DNA of 11,639 nt, taken from NCBI GenBank assembly GCA_036490215.1, contig DASXEH010000066.1, positions 1 to 11,639 of the forward strand, in the 5' to 3' direction. The stretch is from JASHSH01 sp036490215 (GTDB lineage Bacteria > Pseudomonadota > Alphaproteobacteria > Rhodospirillales > Magnetospirillaceae). The position numbers and the translations under genes are program-made. Under the pieces are notes generated by a model that was not told where the DNA came from, ran no database searches, and saw nothing but the letters and a program-made list of their open reading frames with translations. Positions within the stretch are counted from its first letter, which is position 1; every line of letters begins with the position of its first letter. Positions 8,211 through 11,639 of the stretch are shown piece after piece.

Positions 8211-9278
8211 TTACGCCGCTTCGGTCGGCATCGGCCCGGTATAGCGCGATAGCGGACGGATCAACCGGCCGCTCTGTTCCTGTTCGCGGGCATGGGCGAT
8301 CCAGCCGGCGGTGCGGGCCGCGCCGAACACCGGCGTGAAGCCCTCACGCGGAATGCCCAGCGCTTCCAGCAGAACCGCGGTGTAGTATTCGACATTGGTA
8401 TCGAGCCGTCGATGAGTCTTGCGCGCCCGCAGCGCCCGTAGCGCCGCAGCCTCGACCGCCTCGGCGAGTTGGATGCGGTCAGTGCGATGGTGCAGCCGCC
8501 TGATGGCGGCCTTCAACACATCGGCACGCGGATCGCGCACCTGATAGATGCGATGGCCGAAGCCCATCAGCCGCTCGCCGCGATCGAGCGCCGCGCCGAT
8601 CCAAGCCTCGGCATGGTCGGCGGCGCCGATCGCATCGAGCATGTCGAGCACCGGACCCGGCGCGCCGCCATGGAGCGGGCCCTTGAGCGCGCACAGACCC
8701 GCGACGATCGACGAGGGCAGGCCGGCAGCGGTCGACGCCACCACGCGGGCGGCAAAGGTCGAGGCGTTGAGCCCATGATCCATCACGGTGACGAGATAGG
8801 TGTCGAGCCCCGCGATCTCGGTCTCGTCGCCCGCAGTGCCGCGGATCATGCGCAGCAGATCGGCTGCATGCGGCAGAGCTGCGTCAGGCGTCACCGGCGC
8901 TTCGCCGCGTTCACTGCGGATCGCCAGCGCCGCCGCTGTCCCTGCTGCGCCGAGCAGGGCTGCGGGTTCCGACGCAAAATCGGTATCGGGTAACGCCGCG
9001 AGCAGGGCACGCATCGCTTCGGTGGCTGTTAGTCCGTTGAGGTGTGGCAGCATCGGTGCGAAACGGGCGAAGGCGCGTTGCCGCGCCGCGGCGATCATGT
9101 GGCGCAGATCGTCGGTGGGCACAATGCCCTGCCACAGCACGGCCACCACATCTTCAAAGCCTGCGTGACCGGCCAAGGTTTCGAGATCGTGGCCGCGCAA
9201 GATCAGCCGGCCGGCCTCGCCATCCACATGGCTGAGCACCGTCTCTGCCGCCACTACGCCATCCAATCCGCTCGCCAT
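8211..9278 (-). CDS. Citrate synthase/2-methylcitrate synthase-like protein
   Basis: 355-residue member of the citrate synthase family, which condenses acyl-CoA with an oxo-acid. Recognisable parts: the N-terminal ETVLSHVDGEAGRLILRGHDL; the first catalytic-His region VTVMDHGLNASTFAARVV (His168); GPLHGGAPG (His203); GFGHRIYQVRDPRADVLK (His242, Arg248); and GAARTAGWIAHAREQ then LIRPLSRYTGP, the oxo-acid-binding C-terminus. At the place of the catalytic Asp (NVDFY in canonical enzymes) it has NVEYY, so Glu297. It is shorter than full-length GltA (about 430 residues). Start: ATG 9278 is preceded by GGAGG five bases upstream, whereas a GTG at 9296 lies upstream of that site, so 9278 is preferred. 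It is divergent from an HTH-bearing paralogue, and both are plausibly expressed from the short region between them. Confidence 0.87.
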   Translation of the reverse strand: MASGLDGVVAAETVLSHVDGEAGRLILRGHDLETLAGHAGFEDVVAVLWQGIVPTDDLRHMIAAARQRAFARFAPMLPHLNGLTATEAMRALLAALPDTDFASEPAALLGAAGTAAALAIRSERGEAPVTPDAALPHAADLLRMIRGTAGDETEIAGLDTYLVTVMDHGLNASTFAARVVASTAAGLPSSIVAGLCALKGPLHGGAPGPVLDMLDAIGAADHAEAWIGAALDRGERLMGFGHRIYQVRDPRADVLKAAIRRLHHRTDRIQLAEAVEAAALRALRARKTHRRLDTNVEYYTAVLLEALGIPREGFTPVFGAARTAGWIAHAREQEQSGRLIRPLSRYTGPMPTEAA

Positions 9279-9361
9279 CGCAACCTCCAACACCACAACG
9301 CTACGGGTCGAAGGTGGTGCGGGGTTGCCGAATGGTCAATCTTGAATCAATATATCAACAT
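9279..9361. promoter_or_regulatory. Divergent control region of the citrate-synthase pair, with AT-rich TCAA/TTGA repeats
   Basis: Between the two genes an AT-rich stretch (about 9331-9363) contrasts with the GC-rich flanks. In it, TCAATCTTGA (9336-9345) and TTGAATCAA (9342-9350) are overlapping short palindromes and TCAA recurs again at 9355-9358. This could be an operator for the HTH domain encoded next door. If the HTH gene starts at 9332 the repeats lie in its first codons; if it starts at 9362 they are upstream. No convincing -35/-10 pair was found. Confidence 0.35.
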
Positions 9362-10585
9362 ATGGATGCCCTGACGCCCCAGACACGCGCCGACCCCCTG
9401 CCAGCCGGTTTGATCGATGCGGTGGAGGCGACGGCGCGCCTGCGCATCAGCCGCGCCACCCTCTATGCCTATGTCAGCCGCGGGTTGATCCGCTCGGTGG
9501 TCAAGCCCGACGATCCGCGTGCTCATCTTTACGCAGCCGCCGATATCGCCATGCTGGCCCGGCGCAAGACGCGCATGCGACGCCCGGCCGCGGCCGCGGC
9601 CACCGCGCTCGACTGGGGCCTGCCGGTCCTGGAGACACGGATCGCCCGGATCGAAAATGGGCGACTCTCCTATCGCGGCGCCGATGCCACCACCCTGGCC
9701 GAGACGCAGAGCTTCGAACAGGTGTGCCGCCGCCTCTGGGATGCGGGCCGTGCTGATCCGTTCAAGGGCGTACATTTCGATCCTGGTAGCGCATCCGGTT
9801 GGACGCGCATGGCCGCGCGTGTGAGATCCTGGCCGGCGACCGATCGCGCGATGGCGCTGCTATCGCTGATCTTGGACGCAGATCGCGATGGGAAGGCGCC
9901 GTTCCACACTGCCGCGCGGCTGGTCCTGATGATCGCGACGGCGGCAGCCGGCACCGCGCTCGATCCGCGTCTGCCGCTGCATAGGGCTTTGGCGAAAGCG
10001 TGGGACAGGCCGAAAGCCGCCGATGCGATCCGCCGCGCGCTGATCCTCAGCGCCGATCACGAACTCAATGTTTCCACCTTCGCTGTGCGGGTGGTGGCAT
10101 CGTCGGGTGCTTCGCTGACTGCGTCGCTGCTGGCGGGGCTGGCGGCGCTAAGCGGTCCCCGGCATGGCGGCGCGACATTGCGCGCGGCCAAAATGATCGC
10201 GGCGATGAGCCGCTCGGGCGGCGTCGAGGCGGTGTTGCGCGACCTGATCAAGCGCGATGTTCCGATTCCCGGCTTCGGCCATCCGCTCTATCCCGATGGC
10301 GATCCGCGGGCCGAAGCTCTGCTGCCTCATATCGGTACCGCTCCGCTGGTACGGGATGCGGCGACGGCGATTCACAACGCAACCGGCCAGCATCCCACGA
10401 TCGATCTGGCTTTGGTGGGCGTGGAGTTGGGGCAGCGCCTGCCGCCGGGTGCGGCACTGGCGCTGTTTGCCATCGGTCGCACATCGGGATGGATCGCCCA
10501 TGCGCTGGAGCAACAGGCCAATCAGACCCTGATCCGCCCGCGCGCCCGTTTTGTGGCCGACGAGCCGCCGATTGGCACGTCTTGA
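9332..10585 (+). CDS. Citrate-synthase-like protein with N-terminal MerR-type helix-turn-helix
   Basis: 417-residue fusion. Residues about 26-80 are a MerR/HTH_17-type DNA-binding module: LIDAVEATARLRISRATLYAYVSRGLIRSV, then HLYAAADIAML. Residues about 95-417 are a citrate synthase fold with ADHELNVSTFAVRVV (His243), GPRHGGAT (His278), GFGHPLYPDGDPRAEAL (His317) and PTIDLALV, where Asp358 takes the place of the catalytic Asp, then IGRTSGWIAHALEQQ. So the family's key His/Asp residues are kept, although the Asn-Val before Asp became Thr-Ile. HTH-citrate synthase proteins are known in alphaproteobacteria; their role is not settled and could be enzymatic, regulatory or both. The start is uncertain: ATG 9332 has a weak GGGG site at 9321-9324; ATG 9362 lacks any site but would leave the AT-rich repeats non-coding. 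A GTG at 9314 is also possible. Confidence 0.85.
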   Translation: MVNLESIYQHMDALTPQTRADPLPAGLIDAVEATARLRISRATLYAYVSRGLIRSVVKPDDPRAHLYAAADIAMLARRKTRMRRPAAAAATALDWGLPVLETRIARIENGRLSYRGADATTLAETQSFEQVCRRLWDAGRADPFKGVHFDPGSASGWTRMAARVRSWPATDRAMALLSLILDADRDGKAPFHTAARLVLMIATAAAGTALDPRLPLHRALAKAWDRPKAADAIRRALILSADHELNVSTFAVRVVASSGASLTASLLAGLAALSGPRHGGATLRAAKMIAAMSRSGGVEAVLRDLIKRDVPIPGFGHPLYPDGDPRAEALLPHIGTAPLVRDAATAIHNATGQHPTIDLALVGVELGQRLPPGAALALFAIGRTSGWIAHALEQQANQTLIRPRARFVADEPPIGTS

Positions 10586-10664
10586 CGGGGCGAGGTAATT
10601 ACTTGAGCCAGCCTAAGAATCGTGGCAAAGCCTTGACCCTTCCCGCTGATCCTTTCTCCTGGTG

Positions 10665-10741
10665 GGGCCCGTAGCTCAATTGGTTAGAGCCGGCCGCTCA
10701 TAACGGTCTGGTTGCAGGTTCAAGTCCTGCCGGGCCCACCA
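10665..10741 (+). tRNA. tRNA with CAT anticodon, probably tRNA-Ile2 (lysidine-type); elongator tRNA-Met is the alternative
   Basis: All arms fold by eye: acceptor GGGCCCG (10665-10671) with CGGGCCC (10731-10737); D stem GCTC/GAGC; anticodon stem GGCCG/CGGTC with loop CTCATAA, anticodon CAT at 10699-10701; T stem GCAGG/CCTGC with loop TTCAAGT; discriminator A and an encoded CCA at 10739-10741. The first acceptor pair G-C rules out the initiator tRNA. C4-G69 and C5-G68 in the acceptor stem are the pairs that E. coli TilS uses to recognise tRNA-Ile2 and distinguish it from tRNA-Met, which favours Ile2 after lysidine modification of C34. This assignment is inference from those determinants. Confidence 0.93.
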
Positions 10742-10927
10742 ACCAGACGGGACGAGAGACGGCAACCAGAATGCGGATGGCGGAAAAGCCTGTATTTACC
10801 GGGGTTCTCTTGCATTCGCGACGGCCCGGAGACTGAACTGGGGACGCATTGAGGGGCAAATTGGGCGTTTTTCTCTAGGGGCCGATTTGGACGACCAAAC
10901 CATCTGAGTCGATTCCGCGATGGATAA
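10707..10927 (+). repeat. Diverged tandem repeat, unit 1 (starts in the tRNA anticodon stem)
   Basis: This unit begins in the 3' strand of the tRNA anticodon stem, includes the T arm, acceptor 3' strand and CCA, and runs on for about 185 bases past the tRNA. It matches the following 220 bases (unit 2) at a steady offset of 221, changing to 220 after a one-base gap. By hand count, 10707-10767 against 10928-10988 is 43 of 61 identical without gaps. Conserved blocks further on include GCATTC (10812-10817) and CCCGGAGAC (10825-10833). The non-coding part has no supported gene. Confidence 0.7.
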
Positions 10928-11147
10928 TCTGATTGTTGGTTGGTGTCTTCCCGGTTCCACCAATCAGATCACAAGAGAGACGACGACCCGACCGCGAGTG
11001 CCGACAGAGCCCGTATCGTCGCCTCTTTGTCGCATTCCTTGGCGCCCGGAGACGTCGCGGAAACGGTGTTGGCGGCCAAGCCAGCCAATTTTCTCCGGAG
11101 GTATTTTTCGATAACCTAACGATCGAGCTTTTTTCCAAGGTGACGAA
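10928..11147 (+). repeat. Diverged tandem repeat, unit 2, beginning with a decayed tRNA 3'-half copy
   Basis: 10928-10962 is a degenerate copy of the last 35 bases of the tRNA, ending TTCCACCA, and its T stem no longer pairs, so it is a pseudo-tRNA fragment. It is followed by copies of the downstream blocks: GAGAGACG (10976-10983), GCATTC (11032-11037), CCCGGAGAC (11045-11053) and TTTTCTC (11089-11095). Similarity weakens towards 11147. The 42 bases before 10928 match the tRNA 5' half no better than chance (11 of 42), so only the 3' half is duplicated. No gene is supported in 10742-11162. Confidence 0.65.
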
Positions 11148-11162
11148 GCTTCGAACCATATG

Positions 11163-11639
11163 TCAAGGCGCTCCGACGAGACTATAGGGCGCCCAGAATT
11201 TGGGATGTGCATAAGCATAGGTGGCAATTCCCTCGTCCAGATTTGCGCCGCTGTCGATTAAAGCCAACTCGGCGCGGCGCAGATCGGTGCTTCGCTCCGC
11301 GGATGGATTGGCCTGCTGATTACGGAATACCTCGGTCACCAATTGGCGCGCGGCGATCGTGTCGACCGGCCAGTTCGTTACTAACAAGGAGCGCGCGCCG
11401 GCATAGAAGAAGGCACGCCCTAGGCCCGAGACGGCTTCAGCGCCGCGTCCCCCCGCACCGCCGGTATTACATGCGGATAACACCACCCAATCGGCATCGA
11501 GTTTGAGCCCCATCACCTTGTCCATCGTCAACAGTCCGTCGCCGCTGCTGCCGGGCACGTCGGGGGCGGACAAAGCCAAAGCGGGTTGGGACAATCCGTT
11601 GATACTGCCTACCATCAGTCCGTGGGTGGCAAACATCAC
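11163..11639 (-). CDS. CHAT-domain (caspase-like) protein, C-terminal part
   Basis: The last 158 codons of a protein whose start lies beyond the window. They match a CHAT domain, a clan CD caspase/separase-like cysteine peptidase fold. The catalytic dyad is visible: His in VMFATHGLMVG (codon at 11622-11624) and Cys in VVLSACNTGG (codon at 11469-11471). The family blocks DGLLTMDKVMGLKLDAD, GLGRAFFYAGARSLLVTNWPVD and WAPYSLVG at the C-terminus are all in place. CHAT domains commonly sit at the C-terminus of long TPR proteins, so TPRs may lie outside the window. Function is open: CHAT proteins include gasdermin-activating defence proteases, Craspase-type CRISPR partners and many uncharacterised housekeeping-like copies. 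With no gasdermin or CRISPR gene visible here, no role is assigned. It points towards the tRNA repeat region and ends 16 bases from the repeat's edge. Confidence 0.92.
   Translation of the reverse strand: MMFATHGLMVGSINGLSQPALALSAPDVPGSSGDGLLTMDKVMGLKLDADWVVLSACNTGGAGGRGAEAVSGLGRAFFYAGARSLLVTNWPVDTIAARQLVTEVFRNQQANPSAERSTDLRRAELALIDSGANLDEGIATYAYAHPKFWAPYSLVGAP

Noticed and set aside
7166..8338. 390-codon plus-strand open frame overlapping tehA
   Set aside because: It is Arg-rich, low in complexity and out of frame with the well-supported TehA sequence, and it overruns the convergent citrate-synthase gene.
10000..10674. 224-codon plus frame running from the HTH-citrate synthase gene into the tRNA
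   Set aside because: It is out of frame with the supported gene, has shadow-type composition and ends inside the tRNA.
11109..11133. TCGAT...ATCGA hairpin followed by six T as a terminator
   Set aside because: The stem is only 5 bp and AT-rich, there is no plus-strand gene upstream for it to end, and it lies within the decaying repeat unit.
10920..11187. Small plus-strand open frames of 64 and 84 codons after the tRNA
   Set aside because: They lie within the tandem repeat, lack ribosome sites, and the sister unit does not keep the same frame.

Overview
The window looks like chromosomal DNA of a GC-rich alphaproteobacterium. The evidence is the C-terminal half of a housekeeping sigma factor RpoD with an alphaproteobacterial-type end, a TehA-type TDT transporter, and a divergent pair of citrate-synthase-like genes, one of them with an N-terminal helix-turn-helix, which is a familiar arrangement in that class. 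Genus cannot be resolved from what is here.

Layout: (1) 1-720: 3' end of rpoD (+), closed by a good intrinsic terminator. (2) 745-3542: a three-part protein (degenerate GT9-like glycosyltransferase segment, FkbM methyltransferase, TPR) followed by a 2-oxoglutarate/Fe(II) oxygenase, both on +. (3) 3558-5676: a DHA2-type MFS exporter on the minus strand, convergent with the oxygenase and divergent from its likely TetR regulator. A 51-bp imperfect palindrome holding two copies of TGACGATYGCCA overlaps the intergenic promoters. (4) 5677-6320: an AT-richer stretch with an orphan 171-residue helical protein that uses codons rare in its neighbours (AUA, AGA, AGG). (5) 6402-8207: a class I SAM methyltransferase and a TehA-like transporter (+). 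(6) 8211-10585: two divergent citrate-synthase paralogues. The minus one has Glu where citrate synthases have the catalytic Asp; the plus one keeps Asp and carries a MerR-like DNA-binding domain. (7) 10665-10741: a CAT-anticodon tRNA, most likely tRNA-Ile2. It is followed by a diverged tandem duplication of about 221 bp that starts inside the tRNA. (8) 11163-11639: the C-terminal part of a CHAT-domain (caspase-like) protein, minus strand, running off the window.

Most genes form independent one-gene units. The clear functional couplings are the MFS pump with its TetR repressor and shared operator, and the citrate-synthase pair with a short AT-rich divergent region. I do not see a multi-gene defence system or a complete mobile element. 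The least explained parts are the orphan gene at 5805-6320, the tRNA-derived tandem duplication at 10707-11147, and the GT9-FkbM-TPR fusion.
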